A DNA stretch of 64,000 nt, taken from positions 66,670,600 through 66,734,599 of the forward strand of contig NC_083602.1 in NCBI RefSeq assembly GCF_029168945.1. Reading direction: 5' to 3'. Shown here one piece after another: positions 12,049-23,011 of this stretch. Under the pieces are notes generated by a model, which made no database searches, had not been told where the DNA came from, and saw only the letters and a list, made by a program, of their open reading frames with translations. The stretch's first letter is position 1, and every line of letters starts with the position of its first letter. Both the position numbers and the translations under genes were made by a program. Origin of the DNA: Cannabis sativa (lineage: Eukaryota; Streptophyta; Magnoliopsida; Rosales; Cannabaceae).

Positions 12049-12566
12049 GTGTGGCTTGAACTCTATGAATTGGGTGTTGTTTTTGATAGAGAACAACAAC
12101 ATGTTGAGTTGCTTGGTAGAGAAAAAATGATAACATTCATGAAAAATACAATGTATAGCTCTCATATCATGACTCTTTTCTTCACTACATTAATCAATCA
12201 TCACCATTACTATTTTTCAATAGTCATTTTAGCCCTCGTATTTTCTTTTCTTCACTATATTAAAATGCCCGCAATACCGTTTCTCTATATATTCATGTAT
12301 ACGATTGAGCATTCGATTTCGATTTGTTGTCGATTGATCCATTTGAGCTTCGGAATGGTCGGTTTAGTTGAACTATTGGGTTGACACGATTGAGCTGTCT
12401 ATATTTAATTCAAAATCGATTTCTTGTTGATTGGATTGTGGATTGGGTAAATTTGATACCAAACTGACATAGTAATGTTTTTCTTGCAGGCAGAGATGAC
12501 TCTGAAGCAACTAGAAAACCTTAGCCCTCATAGCATTGCACTCATAGCTGTGGGAAATGAAATGTA
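12049..12566 (+). other. Unassigned exon-like blocks in the Helitron
   Basis: 12049-12140 reads WLELYELGVVFDREQQHVEL and 12489-12563 reads AEMTLKQLENLSPHSIALIA; the second starts right after a TTGCAG acceptor-like site. Base composition is exon-like but I do not recognise the source gene. Between them lies the second GTCGATTGATC segment (12303-12393). Confidence 0.35.
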
Positions 12567-13651
12567 AAAATGGACAAAGGATTTATGATGAATATTGGCC
12601 AATATAGGCGTTATAAGTTTGCCAATATTTGAGACTTGCTAAGAGTAATGCGAAACAAGTTGAATCACAGGGAGCTTTCAAAAGAAATTCAAGTTTATAT
12701 TTTTTGCAAACTTAGGTTGATAGTTATTATGGATATACCTTGCCTTTCATTAACCCTCTCATTATTTTTAGACTCTAATTTATATACTATTATTAAGTCT
12801 TTGCGTGTAAGTGGATATGCTGGTGATTATGAGAAACCATATTTACAATATGTTAGTTCATTGCTTGTGTGTAAGTGAAGATGTTGCAAAAAATATATTG
12901 TCATGTACTACAGTTCAATTAAAGTCGTATTTGAATGTGATAAATTTTAACGGTTAAATATATATAAATTTATATATATAATATATTTTCGCAAATAAAT
13001 GAATAATGAATCTTATCTTATTCTCATAAAAATAATATTAAACATTATTTTTGTAGAAACATAGATTGTTTGTCTAAAAAATTACGGAAAATTATCAGCC
13101 AAAAATAGAGAATCAAGTTGTATGTAGATACAAAACAAACGATCAATCCAAAATACAATCAATTCACCATTTAGAGAGCCGACTCGATGGAAGATTAGAA
13201 TAAAGTTTCACTATGCTTTGATTAATTTTTCATAAGGTATTCTATATTAAGACTTTATTTTTTAATTTTTTTCCTCTATTAAGGTGCCACTTTTTCTTTA
13301 TTTTTCGCTACATAATGTTTCTTTTAAATTTTGTAAAATATGTATACTGTTCCTTTGAATTTTTCAGAAACAAATAATAACTGTTAAAGTCAGATATTGG
13401 TATGACTTATCATAAATTATTTCTTCACATGAAGAATAACTACAATATTAGTATGTAAATATTAAAATTAACTTATTTTTTATTATTAATAACAATGTAT
13501 ATATCATAAATTTGTAGACACAACTATGTTTTATTAATCAAATACACGGACACAAATTTAACTTTTATAAAAACAAATCGCTCAAGATATTCATACCACT
13601 TTAAGTACCTAAATCTAAAAAAAAACACCAAACCTTAAATAAAACTAATAT

Positions 13652-13682
13652 TTACGTAACTCGGCACGTAACTTCCATCTAA
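13652..13682 (+). repeat. Helitron 3' terminal hairpin and CTAA end
   Basis: Perfect 6-bp stem TTACGT (13652-13657) and ACGTAA (13666-13671), loop AACTCGGC, then CTTCCAT and CTAA. Position and spacing fit a Helitron terminator, although the stem is less GC-rich than typical. Confidence 0.6.
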
Positions 13683-13892
13683 TATATATATATATATATA
13701 TAACAAAATATATACTAACAACATGATAAAAATGTGTATAATATACTAATCAAATTATATCCAACAATTAAAATATATATATATACCATGACAATAAAAT
13801 TATATATCACTTTTATACATAATAAAATAAAAACTAAACATGCATGATCTAAAATAAAATAATATACTATACAATAAAACTTATATACCATA
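13683..13892. repeat. AT-rich repeat tract
   Basis: Starts with a (TA)n run and continues the TATATACCA / AATAAAATTATATA family. 13808-13892 matches 9461-9550 closely. Confidence 0.6.
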
Positions 13893-14445
13893 TAACAAAA
13901 AAGAATATTGGTGGTTAAACCACCTGAACTTTATAGTTTGTAACAATTAACCACAAAACCAAAATTTTGGCGGCATAACTACCTAAACCCTGGTTCTGTT
14001 TTGCTCTACACACCTCTGTCCAAAAATTACAGTTAAGTGCCACGGTGGACTGTCCACGTGTACACACTTGTACACGTGGCAAGTTTTTTAGTGGTCAACG
14101 TAATATTAGCTTTAAAAAATAATTATAAAAATTTTAAAAAAAAATTAAAATATTTTTTTTTACTTTTTTTTTCTTTTTCTTTTTCTTTTTAAAAAAATAA
14201 TTCAAAAATTACAAAAGTTAAAAAATTATAAAAATAATTTAAAAATTATAAAAATAATAAATTATAAAAAAATATTTTATTTTATTTTCTTTTTTTCTCT
14301 TTTTTTTTTTTTAACACTAACCCTAATTTTATCTCCTTTCTTCCAATCTCAAATACCTAGCACCACATCCACCCTCATCAACCATTAACCAGATCCACCA
14401 CATCGCTCCTTCAGTAGACAATTCACCCACCAATCATCCCTCGAC

Positions 14446-14794
<349 letters not shown>

Positions 14795-14845
14795 TGTGCA
14801 CCATGAGAGGGGGGTTGAGTGCTAGGGTTTGCTAGGATTTTTTTG

Positions 14846-14873
14846 TTAAGAAGAAGAAGAAGAAGAAGAAGAA
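14846..14873. repeat. (GAA)n microsatellite
   Basis: Short AAG/GAA run downstream of the GA run inside the Pack-MULE, followed by an A-rich degenerate tract to about 14950. Confidence 0.8.
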
Positions 14874-15221
14874 AAGAAACAGGAAAAAGAAAAACAAATA
14901 AAGAAAAAATAAAGAAAAGAAAAAGGAAACAAAAAAAAAGAAAAAAAAATATTTTTTTTATAATTTATTTATTTTTTATAATATTTATAATTATTTTTTA
15001 AAAGTAATATTACGTGGACCACTAAAAACTTGTCACGTGTACAAGTATGTACATGGGAACAGTCCACCGTGGCACTTAACTGTAATTTTTGGACGGAGGT
15101 GTGCAAAGCAAAACGGAACCAAGATTTAGGTAGTTATGCCGCCAAAATTTTAGTTTTTGTGGTTAACTGTTACAAACCATAAAGTTTAGGTGATTTAGCC
15201 GTCAATATCCCTAACAAAAAA

Positions 15222-16034
15222 TATGTATCTTACAATAGAAATATATATATATAATAACAACAAATAAAAATAAAAATATATAGAATGTTAATAAAATTAT
15301 ATATCATGTCACAAAAGTACAATAAAAAATAAAATTTAAATGTTATTTAAAAATATAATATACCGTATAACAAAAAATACATATATCATTCACCAAAATA
15401 TATCCTAACGTGTATAATATACTAACCAAATTATATAAAATAATTAATATATATATATATACTATGACAATAAAATTATATACCACCATTGTATATAATA
15501 AAATAGAAACTAATTAAATATTATTTAGAATAAATAATATATTATACAATTAAAATACATAAAAATAATAATTAATATATGTAGCATGCCAAAATTATAT
15601 ACATACATTAAAATTTTTGTATTATACTAACAAAATTACTATACCACTATTATACGTAGCAACATAAATAAAATATCATCTAAGAATAATAATATACCAT
15701 TCAAAAAAAACAGAAATATATTGTACAGCAATCCACAACAACTCATAAAAAATTAAAAAAAGCTACATAACTTTCAAATAATTTTTTTAATAAAACTAAT
15801 ATAGATATACCATAAGTAATTTGCTTTTAATTCTAAAAAAGATAGGAAAAAAATAGTATTTTTTTATGTGACAAAAGATAATATAAATAATAAATAGTCT
15901 AAAAGTCATTTCTCTACAAGTTTTGAAATGAGAATATTTACTAATATAGTCTTATAATTTGGGATCATTTCTTATAATTTCCTTATAATATATCATAATT
16001 TTAATCTTAAATATTGTATTATTTAATAAATAAT
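15222..16034. repeat. AT-rich repeat desert
   Basis: Continues the TATATACCA / AATAAAATTATATA family from the left of the Pack-MULE, decaying to plain AT-rich DNA after about 15720. No genes seen. Confidence 0.6.
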
Positions 16035-17268
16035 AGAGTAATTTACGGCAAAATCCCCTCAACTATCAATTTACTTGCAAAAAACTATCCAGCTTCATAT
16101 TTTGGTTGGAAAATCCTCCAAATTAAGTACTGTTTCGTTTACATTTTTAAGGTGTCGTCTGTCCAGCCTCGTTAAGTCATAATTTTGCCCATGTGGTAAT
16201 GACAGGTCAATAAAAAATTATCTTACGTGACCATATTTTACAAAATAAAAATTGAAATGAGTAATTAAAATAAAAATAAAAATTTTAAGAGTAATTTGCG
16301 GTAAAACCCCCCCAACTATCAATTTACTTGCAAAAAGCCATCCAACCTTAAAGTTTTTTGAATATTAAAAACCCAACCAGACCAATAAATTTCTCAAACC
16401 AAACCAAACCAAACCATTAAGAATGGTTGGTTTGGTTCGAAACCACGGTTTAAGTAGAATTTATAATTATTCATATTGTTTTAAGTAATTGTACTATTTT
16501 TATTAAGTAATTTTCAAAAAACTATCCAACATCATATTTTGGTTGGAAAATCCTCCAAAGTACTGTTCCGTTTACATTTTAAGGTGTCGTCTGTCCAGCC
16601 TTGTTAAGTTATAATTTTGCCCACGTGGTAATGTCAGGTCAATAAAAAATTATCTTCCGTGACTATATTTTACAAAATGATAATTGAAATGAGTAATTAA
16701 AATAAAAATAAAATTTTTAAGAGTAATTTGCGGTAAAACTCCCCAAACTATCAATTTACTTGCAAAAAACCATCTAACTTTAAAATTTTTTGAATAAAAA
16801 ACCAAACCAGACCAATAAATTTCTCAAACCAAACCATTAAGAACTGTTGGTTTGGTTCGAAACCACGGTTTAAGTGGAATTTATAATTATTCATATTTTT
16901 TAAGTATTTATTAAGTAATTTGCGGTAACCCCCAACTATCAATTTACTTGCAAAAAACCATCCAAACCTTAAAGGTTTTAGATGGTGTTTTGCAAGTAAA
17001 TTGATAGTTGGGGGGTTTTGCCGCAAATTACTCTTAAAGCTTTTATTTTTATTTTAATTTTTATTTTGTAAAATATGACCACGTATGATAATTTTTTAGT
17101 GACCTGTCATTGCCACGTGGGAAAAATTAGGACTTAACGAGGCTGGACAGATGGAACCTTTAAAATGTAAATGAAATAGTACTTTGGATGACTTTCCCAC
17201 TAAAATATGAGATTGGATAGTTTTTTGCAAGTAAACATAATTGAGGGGATTTTACCGCAAATTACTCT
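16035..17268. mobile_element. Composite fold-back MITE, 1234 bp, flanked by AAATAAT
   Basis: Outer ends are inverted copies of AGAGTAATTTGCGGTAAAA, and AAATAAT stands outside both ends (16028-16034 and 17269-17275). Inside, the module starting GAGTAATTTRCGG...CAACTATCAATTTACTTGCAA occurs in direct orientation at 16036, 16288 and 16721, with a partial fourth at about 16914, and inverted from about 17030 to 17268. A segment with TTGGTTTGGTTCGAAACCAC is repeated at 16425 and 16848. The arms carry GTCCAGCC and CACGTGG boxes in opposite orientation. The element looks like several copies of one MITE family inserted into or duplicated from each other. Non-coding. Confidence 0.75.
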
Positions 17269-17275
17269 AAATAAT

Positions 17276-17640
17276 ATCACTAAAAGTCGGCAATCACTTA
17301 TTATTATAGTTATTATTAGTTATTTTAATTTATAAAATTTGTCGTAATTATAGTAGTTTTGAACCGAAGTTAACTTTAGTGGAGCAGTTGTAGCGCCGAA
17401 AAAGTGTCCAAAAACACCAATATGGCCACCAACTATTTACGTAAGGCCATTTATCTCACTAGACATTATGCACCACTAGCCTTTTGTTCAATTAAATTTT
17501 CTATCGACGTATTTTAGTGTAGTAGGGATACTTCGTGAACATTTGAAAATGAAGTTGAACAAAAAGGAATAGAACATAGATCAACTAATTTTTCAATTGA
17601 AAATGAGACTTAAAAAAAATAAAGAAAAGACCAGGAAGAT
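17276..17640. other. Spacer between MITE and aquaporin 3' end
   Basis: No gene or repeat recognised. The part next to 17720 should contain the 3' UTR of the aquaporin on the minus strand. Confidence 0.4.
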
Positions 17641-17720
17641 TCTCTAGGGAATAACCATTTAACAAAATCCAAATACAAACAATATCAAGAAAATCCAACA
17701 ACCAAATTTTCTACAACAGC

Positions 17721-20346
17721 TTAGTACTCTGTGGTTGGGAGTTGTTCGTGTGTGGCTGGGCAGATGAAAACGATCTCGTAAACAAGGGCAGCAATGCCAG
17801 CGCCCACAAATGGGCCGAGCCAGTAGACCCAGTGGTTGGCCCAAGTCCAACTAACGACAGCAGGCCCAAACGAGACGGCTGGGTTCATGGAGGCCCCGTC
17901 AAATGCACCACCAGCCAATATGTTGGCTCCCACAATGAAACCTATGGCAATGGGGGCAATAATTCCAATGTCACCCTTTTTGGGATCTACTGCGGTCGCG
18001 TACACCGTGTATACTAGCCCGAAAGTCATCACTATTTCGAACACAACTGCGTTCCATGCTCCTACTCCGGATGATAGAGCGAAAGCCGAGGTTTCCTGCA
18101 TTAACAAAAGTAGAACTTAAATACTCATCTCACTTACGTACTAATTATGACCTTAACATATGATAATTGTTTTTACTACCATAATTATTTAAGAGTGGTG
18201 CCTATTATTTTTGTATGTGTCAATATTGTTATTGATCCAATTAAATGTCGGGTTTCATAGAATTAAATATTAATTTTTAGAGATTACTGCTAACTAATCG
18301 CAAGATAACATGTCAAGAGGTGCTAGACGATGCCCAAAAACAATGCTCATTATTTAATGGTGTAAGAATTAGGTAAAACTTATCGTTATTTAATTTTTTT
18401 AATTTTTTAATTTTTTTTTAGAAAAAAGTCAATGGTTTATTATATATATAAACATAACACTTATTAATAGGTATTAAAAATAACTATAAATATTAATTAT
18501 AAAAATAATTAAACTATTAGATCTTTATTCACAAATAATAAAAGAAAATTTTAAATTATATGCTTAATTTACAATAAACGTATATTTTATTATATTCTTT
18601 TTTTATTTTGACTATGCATATTTTTAGTTGTATATAATTAGTTCTTTTTGGATGTTATTTAATAAATAATATCATTTTTTATATTAAAAAAATATTTAAT
18701 TTAAGTATTATTTATAAAAAAAAGAAATATAAATAATATTCAAAATTTATTATTAATTTTAATTTTAATTTAAGCGTAATACTTTTAATATTATAATACT
18801 TTTTTATTTTTTAGAAATATGATACACTGTTTCTATTTCTTTTAAATAATAACAAAAAGTTATTTTTTGAAAAAAAAAAAGAATAATAATAGAAATATAG
18901 TTTTGAGAATTTAACACTTGACAATTTATTTTTGATCTAATTATAAATTATGACTTAGTCAAGTATAATAATAAGGTTTTTATTTATTTGGGTATGTTTC
19001 AATACTCTCATTTATACTTTTCTTTCTCTCTCTTTTTCCCCTTCTCTTTAAGGTTACTACTTTATCTCTTTCTTTCTCTCTTAAACTTTAAAAATAATTT
19101 CTGGTGACATCGCTATTCGGATGAGGCTAAAAAAATATTATTGTGATATACTATTAAAAGTAAATATTTCAAAATGTGTGAAGCATATAATTTTTTTTTT
19201 TTTTTTTGCTATTTCTAAAAAAATAAACCATTTCATTACTAATATAGTAATTAGTTACAATTTTCTGATTTTTTAATCTTAGTTAACATTCATTTTATAA
19301 TTTTGTTAATTGATTTATATTATATTATACGATAACTATTTAGCTTTCAAAATAACTAAAAGGTATATAAAATAAACAATATATAAAAATAGTAGATTGT
19401 TATATTACATGACAGCTCATTAGTTTCGAAATAATTTTTAAGGTTACCTAAATGTATTTTAAATTAGTCTATCATAATATAACTTAAAAATAAATAATTA
19501 ATAACTAAAATGTATTCAAATAAATTTTAGATGTAACCAAAATATATCTCAAATTATATGATATAAAAAGGTTACTAATTGTATTCTTAGCAACACTATT
19601 AGTAACTAAAAAAATACTTTTAAACATAAAAAAAAAAAAAAAAAAAAAAAACCAAAAAATATCAAGAAAAATATTAAATTTGACTGAAGTGGCACGTCAA
19701 TAATAATAACGTTATTATTGTAAATTTTCTGAAATTTTTTTTAGATATATGTAATAAATTTAAATTCTAATTGCAATATCAAAAAAAACATTTTATGTTA
19801 TATAGTGACATTTCTAAAAGATGAACCAAAACATATATGATATATACTTGGTGATGACTTACCAATCCACCAGTTGCGAACTTGAGAAGCAAGCATGCAA
19901 CAACAGAGCCAAGCAACTGAGCAATCCAATACAAGACACTCCTCATGAGAGTGATATGGCCACCAACAAACGCACCAAAGGTCACGGCCGGGTTGACATG
20001 GCCACCCGAGATGTTAGCTCCGACTGACACCGCCACGAATAGTGCAAATGCGTGAGATAACGAAGCCGACACCAATCCGGCTGGCGTCGCTGAGCCATTG
20101 TTGGTCAACTTGTCTGCGCCAAATCATGATCATACATCAATACAACTTTCATAACTTTCATCAATTTTTTAAAATTCTTTAAAACATAAATACGTAGAAA
20201 AAAAAACGAGGACACTTACTGTATGCCATGCCGGAGCCTTCACCGGCGAAAACGAAGATCAGCATTGAGATAAACTCAGCCAAAGCCGCCTTGAGTGAGT
20301 CGGCTTGGCTGATCTCAGCCGGACTACCTATTGCGATTCTACCCAT
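17721..20346 (-). CDS. TIP1: Tonoplast intrinsic protein (aquaporin), TIP1 type, three exons
   Basis: Exons on the minus strand are 20346-20220, 20113-19863 and 18095-17721, joined by GT-AG introns of 106 and 1767 bp, giving 250 residues, the usual TIP length. The start MGRIAIGSP is the first in-frame ATG and aligns with TIP1 N-termini. Two NPA boxes are intact: GGHVNPAV (Asn83-Ala85) and GASMNPAV (Asn197-Ala199). The aromatic/arginine filter reads His63, Ile185, Ala194, Val200, the H-I-A-V set of TIP1 channels, which conduct water and small neutral solutes such as urea, glycerol or hydrogen peroxide across the vacuolar membrane (family knowledge). The C-terminus [10 protein letters not shown] is also TIP1-like. 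ETSAFAL and [14 protein letters not shown] resemble the TIP1;3 subgroup, pollen-expressed in Arabidopsis; that subgroup call is inference. No stops or frameshifts. Only intact host gene in the window. Confidence 0.95.
18096..19862 (-). other. Large intron 2 of the TIP1 aquaporin
   Basis: 1767 bp, very AT-rich, bounded by GTAAGT (minus strand, 19862 side) and CTGCAG (18096 side). Contains a pyrimidine-rich CTTTCTCTC stretch at 19019-19085, a poly(T) run near 19193-19208 and a poly(A) run at 19628-19650. No transposon ends recognised and no coding frames. Confidence 0.85.
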
Positions 20347-20437
20347 TTCCTTTGTTTATAATAATTTTTAAAGAAAAAGAAAATTTAGCGCTGATAACTT
20401 GAGCTCTTCGTGGTTTGATTAGCTTTAGTTAGTGGCA

Positions 20438-20446
20438 GTTATATAG
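20438..20446 (-). promoter_or_regulatory. TATA box of the TIP1 gene
   Basis: Minus strand reads CTATATAAC about 95 bp upstream of the start codon, a suitable distance for a plant core promoter with a 5' UTR of about 60 bases. Confidence 0.65.
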
Positions 20447-20620
20447 TGATGACGCTGATGAGTATAAACGAATTATCTGACCGGATTAGCCGGTTTGGAC
20501 CCATTATTAAGGTTAAAATGAACGACAAAAAGTTAAGACCGGTCAAATAATGTTCGTGGTTGCCACCTGTCAATGTCCGGAGAGCCAAATAGGCGGGCCT
20601 CCAAATTGTTTTCGTAGCGC

Positions 20621-20626
20621 CACGTG
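20621..20626. promoter_or_regulatory. G-box (CACGTG) upstream of TIP1
   Basis: CACGTG within GCGCCACGTGTACG, about 275 bp upstream of the TIP1 start codon. ABRE/G-box contexts of this kind bind bZIP and bHLH factors in plants; activity here is inference. Confidence 0.5.
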
Positions 20627-20649
20627 TACGATCTGATGACTTGTTATAG

Positions 20650-21157
20650 AGTGGGGTGATGATTGAATGGAAAAAGTTTCGATTGGAGACTGTCGGCTAT
20701 GAAAGTGGGGTCCATCGGTGGATAAATGATTGGTTTATGGTATTTGCTTCACCGACCATTCGATTTGTTTATGGTTCCACTGACGTGGACCGCCACGGTT
20801 AGCCGGTCCCATTATCATGGACTAATCCACTATTTATGTAATTAATTAATTTTTTTTATTATTATTAGTAGAGTTGGTGAATGGGTAATGAATAACTCCA
20901 AAGTATTTATATAAATAATATTTATTATAAAATATTATAATTTTTTGAAAAAATAAATAGGGAAGAGAGAAAATTTTGGGTGATGCCCTATTTACATACA
21001 TATGAGAGTTAAAGATTGAGAATTAAGAAAAATAGAATATTATATACAACTACGGGTAATAAATAAACATTTGAACATCCATATATTTATTAATATTTAT
21101 AACACTTCCTATTTGATGCCCATAATAATTGTCTCATTAAAAATCTGGCTGAGAAAA
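20650..21157. other. Intergenic sequence upstream of TIP1
   Basis: No open frame, RNA gene or recognisable repeat. The half nearest the gene is of mixed composition and probably regulatory; the rest is AT-rich. Confidence 0.4.
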
Positions 21158-21658
21158 CACTATTAGAAAATTGAGTTTTAGTGACACACATTGAGTAATT
21201 CTAAAAGTGTATAGTGACACTTCAACATGCGTCACTAATGAGAGTGGCTGGAAAGACAATTTTTAGTGACACTTCATACGTGTCACTGAAATCTTTTGCA
21301 TTCATTTTCTGCGTGTCACTATAGGCATATAGAGTCAAGTTTTGTTAGACTGAAAAGGTAACAGCCACACACATGAAGTGTCACTATATCATTTTTTTTT
21401 TCCTTTTTTATTAATATTTTTTGAGATCTAGTGACACACAAAAAGTGCCACTATATCAAATATTTTTCTAAAAAAAATAATATTTAATTTAATTTAATAT
21501 AGATCTGTATTAAGAATTTAAATGGGTATACTTATCAATTTAAATTACAAATTATATAAATACATTCAGATTTTATTTAAGTAATATAAATACATTTAGA
21601 TTAATTACCAAAAAAATACACAAAATAATTATAATTATAATTAATAACATTAATACTA

Positions 21659-21961
21659 ATGAGTGGTTTTAAAGAAAAAAATAACTAATATAAACTAAAT
21701 AAAAATAAAAATAAAAAATCATATACAAATCAATATATGACTACAAACTCAAAAATTGATATAAAAAAATCAAAAATTGATTGATAATTAAAAAATCCAG
21801 AAACGGGTAATGACTTCTAGTAAAAAAATCCAAAAACCATAGCTTCTTCAATCATAAGCCATGAACCACGAACCCTTAGAACCTCAAACAACTACCATCA
21901 TTGTCAACTTGCAAACAAGAAAATGAGTGGTTTTAAAGAAAAAAAAATACTAATCTAAACT

Positions 21962-21992
<31 letters not shown>

Positions 21993-22176
21993 TACAAAGC
22001 AATATATGACTACAAACTCAGAAATTGATATAAAAAAAACCAAAAATTGATTAAAAAAACCCAGAAACGGGTAATGACTTCCAGTGAAAAAATCCAAAAA
22101 CCATAGCTTATTCAATCACAAGCCATGAATTCCGAACCATTAGAACCTCAAACAGCTACCATCATTGCCAACCTGT

Positions 22177-22180
<4 letters not shown>
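21659..22180 (+). repeat. Tandem duplication, 2 x about 260 bp, in the CACTA element
   Basis: Unit 1 (21659-21922) and unit 2 (21923-about 22180) both start ATGAGTGGTTTTAAAGAAAA and share CAATATATGACTACAAACTC, CCAGAAACGGGTAATGACTT and CTACCATCATTG. They differ mainly in the length of A-runs. Confidence 0.85.

Positions 22181-22245
<65 letters not shown>
22179..22245. repeat. (GA)n microsatellite, 67 bp
   Basis: Uninterrupted AG/GA run immediately after the second tandem unit. Confidence 0.97.
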
Positions 22246-22251
<6 letters not shown>

Positions 22252-22258
22252 AACAAAA

Positions 22259-22534
22259 ATGAACGAAGACCGGAGAGGACCTAGTTGGTCTTCGTTTGAG
22301 CTACCAGTGATGGGAAAGTCGGGGCTTGGCTATGACGCATCGCATAACAGAAATGAGAGAACGTTGGCCATGATTATCGACGACGACGGGCTGACCAAAA
22401 CCCATCTGGTTGTTGCATCCACGGAGGCAAGAGGAAGCTGGGTAGCCACTTTCCAAGAGAAAGAAAGAAGAGGCGAGAAGAAGAGAGAGAGGGGAAGAGG
22501 CGACTTAGGCGAGAAGAAGAGGGAAAGTTATTAG
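22259..22534 (+). CDS. Short open frame of unknown nature in the CACTA element
   Basis: 91 codons starting at ATG, with clearly higher GC content than the surroundings up to about 22440. Reads MNEDRRGPSWSSFELPVMGK and later TLAMIIDDDGLTKTHLVVAS, ending in a low-complexity Arg/Glu/Lys tail made by GA-rich DNA. I do not recognise a family. It may be a captured host fragment; a real protein is doubtful. Confidence 0.25.
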   Translation: MNEDRRGPSWSSFELPVMGKSGLGYDASHNRNERTLAMIIDDDGLTKTHLVVASTEARGSWVATFQEKERRGEKKRERGRGDLGEKKRESY

Positions 22535-22769
22535 AGTCTTTTAATGAAAGAGAAAGAGGGGTTTAGACCCCAATTTATTTTTTTTATTTTTTTTTCTTTT
22601 TATCAATGAATATTTTATATTTTTTTGGTAAACTTTTATGGAAAAAAAAGCTTTAGGGTTTGAAAAAGGAAACCGTGCCACCTTTTAATTTTTTATTTTT
22701 TTTTTCATAATTAGGACTGATTATTAATTTTTTTTTTTAAATAAAAGGGTGTATGGTGACACGCTATGC

Positions 22770-22867
22770 GTGTGAGCAAATGTGTTTGCCAACGCGTTAT
22801 GCGTGTCGCTAAAGCCACGTGGCTTTAGCGACACGCATAACGCGTTGGCAAATAGATTTGCTCACAC
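22770..22867. repeat. 98-bp near-perfect palindrome
   Basis: Arms 22770-22818 and 22819-22867 are reverse complements at 47 of 49 positions with no loop, centred on GCCAC|GTGGC. Arms contain the subterminal words GCGTGTCGCT and AACGCGTTATGC of the host CACTA element. The transcript would fold into a long hairpin. Confidence 0.92.
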
Positions 22868-23011
22868 GTGTGGCACGTCTTTATAGGCCATGATTTTTTT
22901 ATTTATATAAAATTATAAATTTTGGGTTTTAGTATTTAGTGACACTTCATATTTTTAGTGACCCTCATTTTGGGTGATAAACATTGAATATTTACAGTCT
23001 AATGGTGTGTG

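Larger units (their letters stand above)
9583..13682 (+). mobile_element. Helitron-like element, 4.1 kb, with captured gene fragments
   Basis: The left end TCTTTATATATTAAAAGTGC has the 5' TC and AT-rich start usual for plant Helitrons, and the base before it is A. The right end is CTAA followed by T, the CTRR|T rule. Seven bases before CTAA sits a short hairpin, TTACGT and ACGTAA around an 8-base loop. There are no inverted ends and no target duplication, also as expected. No Rep/helicase is present, so the element is non-autonomous. The interior is less AT-rich than its flanks and holds broken exons of an apyrase, a possible P450, two copies of a GTCGATTGATC-containing segment and a tandem duplication. 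Confidence 0.65.

Noticed and set aside
17742..18120. Plus-strand frames across the aquaporin exons
   Set aside because: Shadows of the minus-strand TIP1 coding sequence.
17721..20113. Two separate aquaporin genes
   Set aside because: The two long minus-strand frames join in phase through GT-AG borders with the short first exon to give one 250-residue TIP.
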